Position numbers and translations under genes: made by a program. A DNA stretch of 6,803 bases from Bryobacterales bacterium (lineage in GTDB: Bacteria > Acidobacteriota > Terriglobia > Bryobacterales > Bryobacteraceae): assembly GCA_003132905.1 (NCBI GenBank), contig PKZC01000389.1:40969-47771 (forward strand). Reading direction: 5' to 3'. Shown here piece after piece: positions 1 to 6,645 of this stretch. How positions within the stretch are numbered: the first letter of the stretch is position 1; each line of letters starts with the position of its first letter. The notes under the pieces are model-generated. The model worked only from the letters and a program-made list of their open reading frames with translations, searched no databases and was not told the origin of the DNA.

Positions 1-793
1 CTTCACTTTGCGGGTGGCTGCGGTGTGCTCGGGCGAAGACGAGGACGGCGCCGCACTGGGCATAGTTGCTTCGCTCTCTGACATCACAAGGCAGCACGAA
101 CTGCAGCAAACCAAGAATGATGTCATGGCGCTGGTCTCCCACGAGATGCGCACACCGCTGACAGCTATTCAAGGCATGAGCGAGTTGCTGGCGCAATTCG
201 AGCTCGACCCGGTACGAAGCCGTGAAATGAGCGTCGCCATTCACGACGAAGCCAAGCGGCTAACCCACATGATCAGCCAGTATCTCGACATTACTCGTCT
301 CGAATCAGGAGCGACTGTGTTGCGCCGCTCGGCGCTCCGGGTAGAAGCTCTCGTGGAGCGGACGCTGTTGATGCTGGACCCGTTGGCCGCGGAGCGGGGC
401 ATCCGGCTGACGAGAGATCTGGATTCCGGCGTCACCCCAGTGCTCGCCGATGCAGACCTGCTTTCACGCGCAGTCGGCAACCTCGTGTCGAATGCGATCA
501 AGTATAGTCCACCCAGAACGGAAGTTGTCATTTCGGCGAGGGACGCCGCGGAAGGCGTCGCAATTGAAGTCGCTGACCATGGATATGGAATACCGGAGGC
601 CAGCTTGAATCGCATCTTCGAAAAGTTCTATCGCGTTCCCCGGGTGCAAGATGTGGATGTTCCCGGCACTGGACTTGGCCTAGCGCTGGTGCGGGAGATC
701 GCCGAACTGCACGGCGGGTCGGTTGCCGTTCGCAGTTCGGGTGCCGGTTCCGTATTTACGCTTTGGGTTCCGTGTTGTGAGGATGAACAATGA
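1..793 (+). CDS. PAS-type sensor histidine kinase, C-terminal part (5' end outside window)
   Basis: This is the catalytic half of a two-component sensor kinase. It autophosphorylates on histidine and passes the phosphate to a response regulator, almost certainly the one encoded next. The frame is open to the left edge (first full codon at base 2), so the TTG at base 8 is probably internal. Numbering from that TTG, residues 18-27 (GIVASLSDIT) look like the last strand of a PAS domain running into a linker helix. The H-box SHEMRTPL (44-51) carries the phospho-accepting His45 (codon 140-142). The ATPase domain follows: N-box NLVSNAIKYSP (158-168), G1 box DHGYGI (190-195), F-box FEKFYR (204-209) and G2 box GTGLGLAL (220-227). 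All key residues are present, so this is an active HisKA/HATPase_c kinase. There is no transmembrane segment in the visible part, so the signal and location depend on the missing N-terminus. The stop overlaps the next start as ATGA, which implies translational coupling. Confidence 0.95.
   Translation, partial: FTLRVAAVCSGEDEDGAALGIVASLSDITRQHELQQTKNDVMALVSHEMRTPLTAIQGMSELLAQFELDPVRSREMSVAIHDEAKRLTHMISQYLDITRLESGATVLRRSALRVEALVERTLLMLDPLAAERGIRLTRDLDSGVTPVLADADLLSRAVGNLVSNAIKYSPPRTEVVISARDAAEGVAIEVADHGYGIPEASLNRIFEKFYRVPRVQDVDVPGTGLGLALVREIAELHGGSVAVRSSGAGSVFTLWVPCCEDEQ
778..783 (+). promoter_or_regulatory. Ribosome binding site for the response regulator, inside the kinase gene
   Basis: TGAGGA lies six bases before the ATG at 790, inside the last codons of the kinase. 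Its good match to Shine-Dalgarno and its spacing support that start. With the ATGA stop/start overlap, it suggests coupled synthesis of kinase and regulator. Confidence 0.7.
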
Positions 794-2226
794 CCGAGAA
801 CGCTGTGCCAAGCACTCCGTCGCACATTCTGGTTGCCGACGATGAGCGCTCCATACGTCTGATGCTGGAAGCGGGCCTGAAATTGAACGGGTTTCGGGTA
901 ACAGCGGTACCCACGGGTTCAAGAGCGCTGGAGGTGGCGCGGTCGGGCGGCATCGACGCTGTGCTGAGCGACATTTACATGCCAGATGGAGGAGGTCTGG
1001 ATCTCATCAAGAACATTCACCAGATTGACCCTGGGATGCCGATCATATTGATGACCGCACAAGGGTCGGTGGAGGCTGCCGTGCGGGCCGTGGCCGAAGG
1101 AGCGGCCGATTTTATCGGGAAGCCATTTGACGTCGCGGCTGTAGTCGAACTGCTGCGACGCCACCTGGGTGCTCGCCAGGAAGCAGAGTCGGCGCAGGCT
1201 TCGCCGACCATCGATAGCGTTATTTCGCGTTCCGGACTGGCTGGCCGAAGCGCACCGATGGCGATGGTTTACAAGTTGATCGCGCAAGCCGCGCGCAGCG
1301 ATGCGACGGTACTTGTCCTCGGTGAAACTGGAACCGGCAAAGAACTGGTGGCGCGAGCCATTCATGACTTCAGCAATCGAGCCAGCCGCCCGTTTCTTTC
1401 AGTAAACTGCGCCGGCCTGACGGATACGTTGCTCGAATCTGAATTGTTTGGCTACGTGCGGGGAGCCTTTACGGGCGCTGCCGGAGATCGCGGAGGCCTG
1501 TTCGAGGCAGCCGACGGCGGCACGCTGTTTCTCGACGAATTGGCCTCCACAAGCGCCGCGTTTCAAGCCAGCTTGTTGCGGGTATTGCAAAGTGGAGAAG
1601 TGCGGCGCATCGGCGCCACCCAGGCCCGCCAAGTCAACGTTCGCGTGATCGGTGCGAGCAATGCTCCGCTGCGCGGGCTGGTGGACGCGGGAACGTTCCG
1701 GGCCGATCTTTTTTATCGCCTCAGCGTTTTTAGTATTGAGCTGCCTCCTCTTCGCGACCGGCCCGGTGATATCGAATTGCTCACCGCCCACTTTCTACAA
1801 GGATTCGGCGATTTGGCAAACTTGCCGCTGCATCTTACGCGCGATGCGATGGCGGCGCTGTCTTCGTACGACTTTCCCGGCAATGTAAGGGAATTGGAGA
1901 ACGCTCTGCGCCGTGCGGTGGCGCTCTCCTCGAATGGCCTTGTCACCGCAGATTGCCTTCCTGCAGAAATCACGGATACCGGCCGAAAGTCTGGCAGTCC
2001 GGCCAGCGCCGGGCAGCGATTGATCGCGGACAGGCCCGATATGGATGAGCTGCAACGACGGTATCTGCAGTTGGTTCTCGACGAGACAGGCTGGAACCGG
2101 AGGCAGGCAGCCGCCGTCCTTCACCTTGATCGCCGGACCATCCAGCGGCTCATCGCGCGGTATAGACTCCAAGGGGCTGCCGACCCGGAAGGTGACGCGG
2201 AGGTCGATGCCGAGCATACTGAATAG
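790..2226 (+). CDS. NtrC-family sigma-54-dependent response regulator
   Basis: This cytoplasmic transcription activator is phosphorylated by its partner kinase and then drives open-complex formation by sigma-54 RNA polymerase through ATP hydrolysis. The 478 residues have the classic three-domain layout. The receiver (about 12-128) has the acidic pair D17/D18, phospho-acceptor D61 in LSDIYMP, T89 and K111. The AAA+ domain (about 150-393) has Walker A GETGTGKE (178-185), the sigma-54 contact loop GAFTGA (225-230, intact), Walker B GTLFLDE (244-250), the arginine-finger region FRADLFYRL (303-311) and sensor II GNVRELENALRR (364-375). A Fis-type helix-turn-helix spans about 421-460 (WNRRQAAAVLHLDRRTIQRL core). 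A short acidic tail (GDAEVDAEHTE) follows the HTH. All catalytic motifs look functional. The length is normal for the family. Its start is set by the RBS at 778-783 and the 4-bp overlap with the kinase. The FecR gene begins 34 bp downstream, so they are probably co-transcribed. The regulon cannot be read from this window. Confidence 0.97.
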   Translation: MTENAVPSTPSHILVADDERSIRLMLEAGLKLNGFRVTAVPTGSRALEVARSGGIDAVLSDIYMPDGGGLDLIKNIHQIDPGMPIILMTAQGSVEAAVRAVAEGAADFIGKPFDVAAVVELLRRHLGARQEAESAQASPTIDSVISRSGLAGRSAPMAMVYKLIAQAARSDATVLVLGETGTGKELVARAIHDFSNRASRPFLSVNCAGLTDTLLESELFGYVRGAFTGAAGDRGGLFEAADGGTLFLDELASTSAAFQASLLRVLQSGEVRRIGATQARQVNVRVIGASNAPLRGLVDAGTFRADLFYRLSVFSIELPPLRDRPGDIELLTAHFLQGFGDLANLPLHLTRDAMAALSSYDFPGNVRELENALRRAVALSSNGLVTADCLPAEITDTGRKSGSPASAGQRLIADRPDMDELQRRYLQLVLDETGWNRRQAAAVLHLDRRTIQRLIARYRLQGAADPEGDAEVDAEHTE

Positions 2227-2260
2227 TTAGAGCATTACGGGGAAGGCCGACCAGCGCAAT

Positions 2261-4315
2261 TTGACACATCAAGCCCTCGTGACGATCGCCAACCGCGCCT
2301 TGTTGATCCTGGGTGCGGTCCTCGTGTTGTGTCCAGGCATGGACGCTCAAACCATTGCGCGAGCCTCTAGCGTCACTGGCCGCGTTTTACTTTCGGGCGC
2401 TAACGGCGCTTCCGCTTTCCCGCTGGCGCCGGGATATGAACTTGGCCCGGGCGATAGGATTGACACCCACGGTGGAGGCCGGATCGTCATCGAACTGACG
2501 GACGGAAGCATGATCGTCGTGCAGCCGGAATCTGTGATCGTGATCAAAGATTTTCGCGCCGCTGCTTCACTTCGCGAGCTGTTTGAAATCATGCTGGGCA
2601 GCGTGCGCGTGAAGATCAATCATTTTGGCGGGCGTCCCAATCCGTATCGCATCAACAGCCCCACCGCGTCCATCGCCGTGCGCGGAACCGACTTTAGTAT
2701 TACGGTGACTAGCCAGGGCGACACCCAGGTATCGGTTTACGAGGGGGTGGTTGAAGTAACGAGTCTCGCCGATCCCACGCAATCAGTGGTGGTCGAAGCC
2801 GGACGGGGCGTGCTGCTGGTTCCGGGACAAGGCTTTGAATTGTTCAACGTGCCCTCCGGCCGTGAAATCGCAGAGCAAAATCGCGCCTCCAGCACGGATA
2901 GCCACAATGGCCAGCCCGACGAGCGCGACTGGGATTCGCCCCGCAATATCGCCAGCGTCTACGAACAGTACATCGCTGGTCTATCGGAAATAGGACAGGT
3001 TCCTTTCTTGCTGCGCTATAACGCTTTCGCAGAGGCTCATCTGGATAGTCTGGAAAACCCTGCATACGCCACCGGTTTTACGGCAACCGAAGGCCGCGTG
3101 GTCTTCCTGCCGTCATTAAACGGGAGCGGCGGCCTGGACGAAAACCCCACCCCGCCCGGGCTTACCCCAGTCAGCCCGCTCAATTACAGCGCTGCGTCGC
3201 AGGTTTCTATGTTCATTCCGCTCCCCAATGGCTTTGTGATTGGAGGGAGCGCCACTGGATCGAGGATTGGAAGTGGCGTGCAAGGCGCCCTGTCCGATCT
3301 CGGATTGTCGAGTATGTTGGGCCAGACGGCGTCCCAGAACAGCTTGCAAACGAGCGGCTCCTCCACCGGCGAGTTCTTTTCGGGCTCATTGGTCGTCGCC
3401 CGCAGGTTCGGCGCGAACACCAGCGTTGGGCTTGAGATCGAAGGCTTACGGGGCGCCGGCTCACTGGCCGCCCAGATTCTTGCGACCGGACAGCCGAGCG
3501 ACTCCATTGAACATATAGATACAGCTTCCACGATCTCGCAGAACCGAATATCCATAGGCGTGGAAAGAGACCTGCCACGTGGTCAAAAGCTCGGCTTGTT
3601 TTATCGCTATGGACTCATCGAGGCTGGCGATAATGACACGAGCCATACATTGAACAACGTGCAAGAGCCCCTCGATTTCACGCGTTCCTCGGGTCATTCG
3701 TCAGAAGTTGGTCTTCGTCTTCGCGGCCCGCTAGGCCGGAAGCTCTTTTATGGTGTCGAGGCGTCCTGGCTCGGGCTGGCGCTCAGTGACCAACTGACGC
3801 GATCGATTGCGGTCGATTCGAATCAGCGGGACCGGGCACAGCGAGGCACCGCTGCGTTGGGATTTGGCTACTTTCTCAACCAGCGGACGGTGTTGAGCGT
3901 CGATTTCGCGGGCGGCGCTTCGCTGGCGAGCACAGGCCGCACCCAGACTAGCGACGGCGCGCTGCTCCAGATCGGCAACCAGAACAGCCGCTTCGCTTCG
4001 ATGAACGTGGGTGTGCAAACCAAACTGTCTTCCCACCTGTTTGTGAACGCATCGTTACTCGCCATCATGCAGGCCTATGATCTGAGCCAGGCGGCCTATC
4101 CAGACAGTTTTGGGAACGCCGAGATGATTACGGACCCTTTTCTGCCTTTGACCGCTACTGGCTACCGGCCGCCGCGCCGCTCGTCGGACTTCGGTGCGGG
4201 CTGGCAATTTTCCAATAGCCTTTCTTTGCAATATGTATTCTCGACGTCGTATGGCGTCGATTCCGGGGGGCACACTTTCATGCTGCGCTACACGTTCCGT
4301 CAGCACCGCGAGTAA
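2261..4315 (+). CDS. Exported FecR-domain protein with C-terminal beta-barrel-like region
   Basis: The protein has 684 residues. Residues 1-29 look like a signal peptide (hydrophobic core ALLILGAVLVL, probable cut after MDA). Residues about 37-190 form a FecR domain: GYELGPGDRIDTHGGGRIVI, then LTDGSMIVVQP, a GSVRVKI strand, the hallmark SPTASIAVRGTDF (133-145), and a VYEGVVEV strand. FecR domains are known from periplasmic regulators of iron-type sigma factors and, in many phyla, from uncharacterised exported proteins. A linker follows (about 200-310). From about 315 to the end, short amphipathic strands with Gly and aromatic girdle residues alternate (for example KLGLFYRYGLIEAG, LFYGVEASWLGLAL), closing with HTFMLRYTFRQ. 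This resembles an outer-membrane barrel, which I infer from pattern only. There is no transmembrane anchor of the FecR anti-sigma type and no sigma factor nearby. The start is TTG at 2261; a GGGGAAGG purine run lies 14 bases upstream, rather far. GTG at 2279 is an alternative that shortens the signal peptide. No in-frame ATG fits. Confidence 0.88.
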   Translation: MTHQALVTIANRALLILGAVLVLCPGMDAQTIARASSVTGRVLLSGANGASAFPLAPGYELGPGDRIDTHGGGRIVIELTDGSMIVVQPESVIVIKDFRAAASLRELFEIMLGSVRVKINHFGGRPNPYRINSPTASIAVRGTDFSITVTSQGDTQVSVYEGVVEVTSLADPTQSVVVEAGRGVLLVPGQGFELFNVPSGREIAEQNRASSTDSHNGQPDERDWDSPRNIASVYEQYIAGLSEIGQVPFLLRYNAFAEAHLDSLENPAYATGFTATEGRVVFLPSLNGSGGLDENPTPPGLTPVSPLNYSAASQVSMFIPLPNGFVIGGSATGSRIGSGVQGALSDLGLSSMLGQTASQNSLQTSGSSTGEFFSGSLVVARRFGANTSVGLEIEGLRGAGSLAAQILATGQPSDSIEHIDTASTISQNRISIGVERDLPRGQKLGLFYRYGLIEAGDNDTSHTLNNVQEPLDFTRSSGHSSEVGLRLRGPLGRKLFYGVEASWLGLALSDQLTRSIAVDSNQRDRAQRGTAALGFGYFLNQRTVLSVDFAGGASLASTGRTQTSDGALLQIGNQNSRFASMNVGVQTKLSSHLFVNASLLAIMQAYDLSQAAYPDSFGNAEMITDPFLPLTATGYRPPRRSSDFGAGWQFSNSLSLQYVFSTSYGVDSGGHTFMLRYTFRQHRE

Positions 4316-4347
4316 TTGCGGCGGAGCTTGGGTGCGCGGGCACGCGT

Positions 4348-5154
4348 TCAATTCTTCGATTTGGAGTTAAGATCTCGCGACAGCATCAGCTTGAACGTCA
4401 ATTTGTCGGCTCCGCCGGTCACCCCGATCCCGACGCCGGTTTCGATGCTCAGGATCTTACCGGGATGATCCACCACGGCCCAGACCTCTTGGAATTGCTC
4501 GTGAACCGGATAGAAATTGCGCAGTGGTCCGAAATCGGAATACTCCTCCGCGGCAACCGCCCATTTGTCGTTGACGTTGTAGGCGATTCGAGTCGCCGGA
4601 ACGAATTCGAGGTTTCCGAAACCGCCCGTGTAGTCGGTATCCACAATCGGATTGAAGATGATGTCGACTGGGTGCAGATGCAACCCTACGATGGGCCTGA
4701 CCTCAGAGGTGATGGTCCTTCGCTCCCAATAGTGGTAATTGACGCTGAACTCGAAATTTACGCCGTAAAAGAAGGTGTGGTCCTCGGCGTGAGGCCGCAC
4801 GAACAGTTCCCGTATCTTAAAGCCGTTAATCGACCCACCGCGCACCTGGGAGTAAGCGCTCTCCACCGGTAGATAGAGACCCTGCTCGAACCAGTCGGTG
4901 ACGCCGTAGGCCCATTCGAGCGCGCCGTTGACCGAGTGGTTGGGAATGATGCCGCCGGGGTAGTCGGGAGTCTTTCGGCCGATCGGCGTGTAATTGGTGT
5001 GCAGCATCAAATTGAAGATGCCCGGATCGGCAATTACGGCATCGTAGACCTGGATCTCGTCTGTCTGGGCCACCGCCGCTACGGGTGCCGCAAGCAGAAC
5101 GCAGGCCAGCACAGCATGGCTGTGGCAGAATAAACGAACGATTGGAAGCGCCAC
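4348..5154 (-). CDS. Conserved outer-membrane beta-barrel protein, function unknown
   Basis: The protein has 268 residues and a signal peptide at 1-29 (core AVLACVLLAAPVAAVA, cut AVA/QT). The mature part is rich in alternating aromatic and polar strands typical of a small outer-membrane barrel: QVYDAVIADPGIFNLMLHTNY near the N-terminus, WAYGVTDWFEQGLYLPV (81-97), LFVRPHAEDHTFFYGVNFEF (117-136), SEVRPIVGLHL (150-160), FNPIVDTDYTG (167-177) and a final strand LTFKLMLSRDL (252-262). From memory this matches a conserved hypothetical family found in Proteobacteria and Acidobacteria, sometimes labelled outer-membrane transporter-like. I cannot assign a substrate. The start is GTG at 5154-5152. It has only a weak upstream purine stretch, but it lies 7 bp after the stop of the preceding minus-strand gene, so translation probably depends on that gene. 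It ends 32 bp from the convergent FecR gene. Confidence 0.87.
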   Translation of the reverse strand: MALPIVRLFCHSHAVLACVLLAAPVAAVAQTDEIQVYDAVIADPGIFNLMLHTNYTPIGRKTPDYPGGIIPNHSVNGALEWAYGVTDWFEQGLYLPVESAYSQVRGGSINGFKIRELFVRPHAEDHTFFYGVNFEFSVNYHYWERRTITSEVRPIVGLHLHPVDIIFNPIVDTDYTGGFGNLEFVPATRIAYNVNDKWAVAAEEYSDFGPLRNFYPVHEQFQEVWAVVDHPGKILSIETGVGIGVTGGADKLTFKLMLSRDLNSKSKN

Positions 5155-5161
5155 CTTGTTC

Positions 5162-5845
5162 TTAGTGGTTCTTGCGTGAAAACTTGCGGTTGATATCAGG
5201 CCAAAACTCCTTCAAGATGTTGGCCGCCATGTCGACCCCAAGCTGCACACCGAGCTTGGAGACGGCATCGCCAGCCGTTCGGTTATTTGGATAGTAGGCG
5301 GTCGAAATGGCTACAGCAGTTGAATTGCCGACGATCTCGGAAAAATTGAACTGCATGTGACTGGAATCCGTGCGGGTCCAAAAGATCTGGCCAGCGGCGC
5401 TTCCTAGCCGCGACCAAACGGTACCCGTCCCACGCCGAAAGTAGCGCGGGTCTTGATGAAGCATAACAGGATAGAAAGCTTCCGTCATCATGTCTCCGAT
5501 CACGAAATCCGCATAGGATGTTCCCAGGTATCGCGCATAACCCGTCACTCCCTGGCCGAACGACGGCGTCGAGTTCATCAACTGAGATTCGCCGGCGAAC
5601 AATACGGCCAATGCCACAGTGCCTCGGTCAAACGAATCCTCTGTAGCGATCTTGAATTTCTCCTGGGGAGTAAGTGGCTTGTACGGATTCAAACTCGGGG
5701 AGGTCCGGTAGTTGGGAATGATCCAGAATATTCTTTTGTCCTCCGCTTGAGCCACATTCTGCGTCGGCGCGGTCGTCTGACCCTGGGAAAGTTTCGATGA
5801 GACTACGAGAAAGGCTAGAAGTAGAACCTGGCCGCGAAACAGCAT
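5162..5845 (-). CDS. Conserved acidobacterial exported protein of unknown function
   Basis: The 227-residue protein begins with a signal peptide (1 to about 22, core VLLLAFLVVSS). The mature protein carries blocks that I recall as strongly conserved in Acidobacteria: FWIIPNYRTSP (40-50), PLTPQEKFKIATEDSFDRGT (57-76), FGQGVTGYARYLGTSYADF (96-114), LHQDPRYFRRGTG (129-141), MQFNFSEIVGNSTAVAIS (164-181), AYYPNNRT (183-190) and a C-terminal VDMAANILKEFWPDI (204-218). No enzyme motif is evident. In related genomes this domain is often found after a carboxypeptidase-regulatory-like module; here it stands alone, while such a module sits in the divergent gene at 6055. The ATG at 5845 is the only possible start because an in-frame stop lies about 10 codons upstream. 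No Shine-Dalgarno is evident. It is probably the first gene of a two-gene unit with the barrel protein 7 bp downstream. Membrane association is likely but not demonstrated. Confidence 0.87.
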   Translation of the reverse strand: MLFRGQVLLLAFLVVSSKLSQGQTTAPTQNVAQAEDKRIFWIIPNYRTSPSLNPYKPLTPQEKFKIATEDSFDRGTVALAVLFAGESQLMNSTPSFGQGVTGYARYLGTSYADFVIGDMMTEAFYPVMLHQDPRYFRRGTGTVWSRLGSAAGQIFWTRTDSSHMQFNFSEIVGNSTAVAISTAYYPNNRTAGDAVSKLGVQLGVDMAANILKEFWPDINRKFSRKNH

Positions 5846-5913
5846 GTGTTTACGCGGGCACGAATAGAACCAAGCTCAACGCGCGAGCAGATCAGGGAAA
5901 GACCGCAGGGCCC

Positions 5914-5962
5914 GGTGGCAAACTGCCGCATCCAGGACGAATGCAGCGACAGTTTGCCCACC
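5914..5962. repeat. Imperfect inverted repeat in the divergent promoter region
   Basis: The left arm GGTGGCAAACTG (5914-5925) is the reverse complement of the right arm CAGTTTGCCCACC (5950-5962), apart from one extra C in the right arm. A shorter inner pair, GCAT (5928-5931) with ATGC (5941-5944), can extend the stem around a 9-nt loop. The arms are 24 nt apart. There is no following T-run, so it is not a typical terminator. It may be an operator for a dimeric regulator, or a hairpin in a 5' leader, about 90 bp before one start and 70 bp before the other. The function is inferred; the symmetry is directly visible. Confidence 0.6.
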
Positions 5963-6013
5963 AGCTGCTGGATATTTCCTCCGGGTTTTGAACGGCCTGC
6001 TAAAGGGGCTGTA

Positions 6014-6027
6014 CCGCGCGGGCGCGG
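6014..6027. repeat. Short GC palindrome upstream of the gene at 6055
   Basis: CCGCGCGGGCGCGG has perfect dyad symmetry in its outer six bases on each side, around a GG centre. It lies about 27 bp before the ATG of the carboxypeptidase-regulatory-domain gene, where it could affect the leader or bind a protein. In GC-rich DNA a palindrome of this size can arise by chance, so this is a weak call. Confidence 0.25.
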
Positions 6028-6054
6028 AAGCCAACGTGCACAGCGATAGCGTCA

Positions 6055-6645
6055 ATGAATCCGAAAGTGGCAGTGTTCTTTCTCGGGCTCCTCATCTCGG
6101 CCCAGCTGCGGGCTCAGGTTGCTGGAGCCCCGCTGTCTGGCACAGTCAATGACCCTTCGGGAGCGGTTGTTCCGAACGCCAAAATCTCCGTCAAGAATGT
6201 GACTACTGGCGAAGCGACGGAGACTGAGGCCAGTTCGGCCGGAGTCTACAACGTACTGAACCTCGCGCCGGGGGATTACGAAGTTTCCATCTCGGCGGAA
6301 GGGTTCGGCACGAAAGTAGCCAACGTGACACTCACGGCGGGAGTCAAGCAAACGATGGACCTGGCTTTGGTAGCCGCTTCCGGCAATGCGGCGAAGCCTT
6401 CGCTGGGGGATCTGGGCTTCCCTGCGGATCAGGCCCAGGGAAATGCCCAGGATCAAGCGAGACTCGACAGACGATCGCACATGCTCAAGATGCATCAGCG
6501 GTTCGGCTTGATAACGCTCGCTCCTTTGATCGCCACGATCGCGACTTCCGGCCTCGCCGGTGGCAGGCACAGCACCGCGATTGGCCGCGATGTGCAGAGC
6601 GATTGCGAAAAGAATACGCACTCGTTCACTTTACCGCGACGGTAA
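6055..6645 (+). CDS. Exported carboxypeptidase-regulatory-like domain protein, membrane domain apparently truncated
   Basis: The protein has 196 residues. A signal peptide covers 1-20 (core [12 protein letters not shown], cut LRA/QV). Residues about 25-107 form a carboxypeptidase-regulatory-like beta-sandwich: [20 protein letters not shown], then [18 protein letters not shown], and [15 protein letters not shown], the form common at the N-terminus of acidobacterial exported proteins and TonB receptors. After a linker ([18 protein letters not shown]), [12 protein letters not shown] (140-151) and a hydrophobic helix (about 152-166) look like the opening of a multi-helix, possibly b561-like, membrane domain with candidate heme or metal histidines H142 and H147. 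I recall such proteins continuing through several more helices. Here recognisable sequence ends near GRDV (177-180, about base 6594). The last 16 residues ([16 protein letters not shown]) look random, and the final 20 bases overlap the convergent gene. No other plus-strand frame restores the domain, so this is a truncation rather than a simple frameshift. It may be a degraded gene. The ATG at 6055 lacks a clear RBS but fits the signal peptide. Confidence 0.75.
   Translation: MNPKVAVFFLGLLISAQLRAQVAGAPLSGTVNDPSGAVVPNAKISVKNVTTGEATETEASSAGVYNVLNLAPGDYEVSISAEGFGTKVANVTLTAGVKQTMDLALVAASGNAAKPSLGDLGFPADQAQGNAQDQARLDRRSHMLKMHQRFGLITLAPLIATIATSGLAGGRHSTAIGRDVQSDCEKNTHSFTLPRR

Larger units (their letters stand above)
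5846..6054. promoter_or_regulatory. Divergent intergenic region, presumed promoter region for both flanking genes
   Basis: These 209 bp separate two divergently transcribed genes for exported proteins, so promoters for both directions are expected here. I see no convincing -35/-10 pair on either strand. On the minus strand, GG (5871-5870) and GC (5859-5858) have sigma-54 spacing, but the surrounding bases match poorly and the start site would fall on the ATG. The notable element is the inverted repeat at 5914-5962. Short open frames across this region show no recognisable protein pattern. Confidence 0.5.

Noticed and set aside
919..1365. 148-codon minus-strand open frame inside the response regulator.
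   Set aside because: The opposite strand encodes an intact receiver and AAA+ domain; the frame is a by-product of GC-rich codon use.
2261..2289. TTGACA at 2261-2266, resembling a sigma-70 -35 box.
   Set aside because: It coincides with the TTG start codon of the FecR gene, and no -10 box is found 16-18 bp downstream.
2324..2335. Possible lipobox cysteine (LVLC, residue 24) in the FecR-barrel protein.
   Set aside because: Leucine at the -1 position is not accepted in typical lipoboxes; an ordinary signal peptidase I site after residue 29 fits better.
4316..4353. Possible bidirectional terminator between the convergent genes (GTGC-GCGG-GCAC at 4332-4343 and AATTG/CAATT at 4314-4353).
   Set aside because: The stems are only 4-5 bp, poorly nested, and have no T-run on either side.
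4465..4872. 135-codon plus-strand open frame opposite the barrel protein.
   Set aside because: It is the antisense shadow of a gene with a signal peptide and conserved family blocks; there is no RBS or recognisable domain.
5846..5873. Sigma-54-like GG-N10-GC spacing on the minus strand (GG at 5871-5870, GC at 5859-5858) upstream of the gene starting at 5845.
   Set aside because: Only the two dinucleotides and a few neighbouring bases match; the CAC part of the -24 box is absent, and transcription would begin at the ATG itself.
6052..6621. 189-codon minus-strand open frame opposite the gene at 6055.
   Set aside because: It mirrors a gene with a clear signal peptide and domain on the plus strand. 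Beyond its first residues the peptide is Arg/Ser-rich and matches no family pattern.
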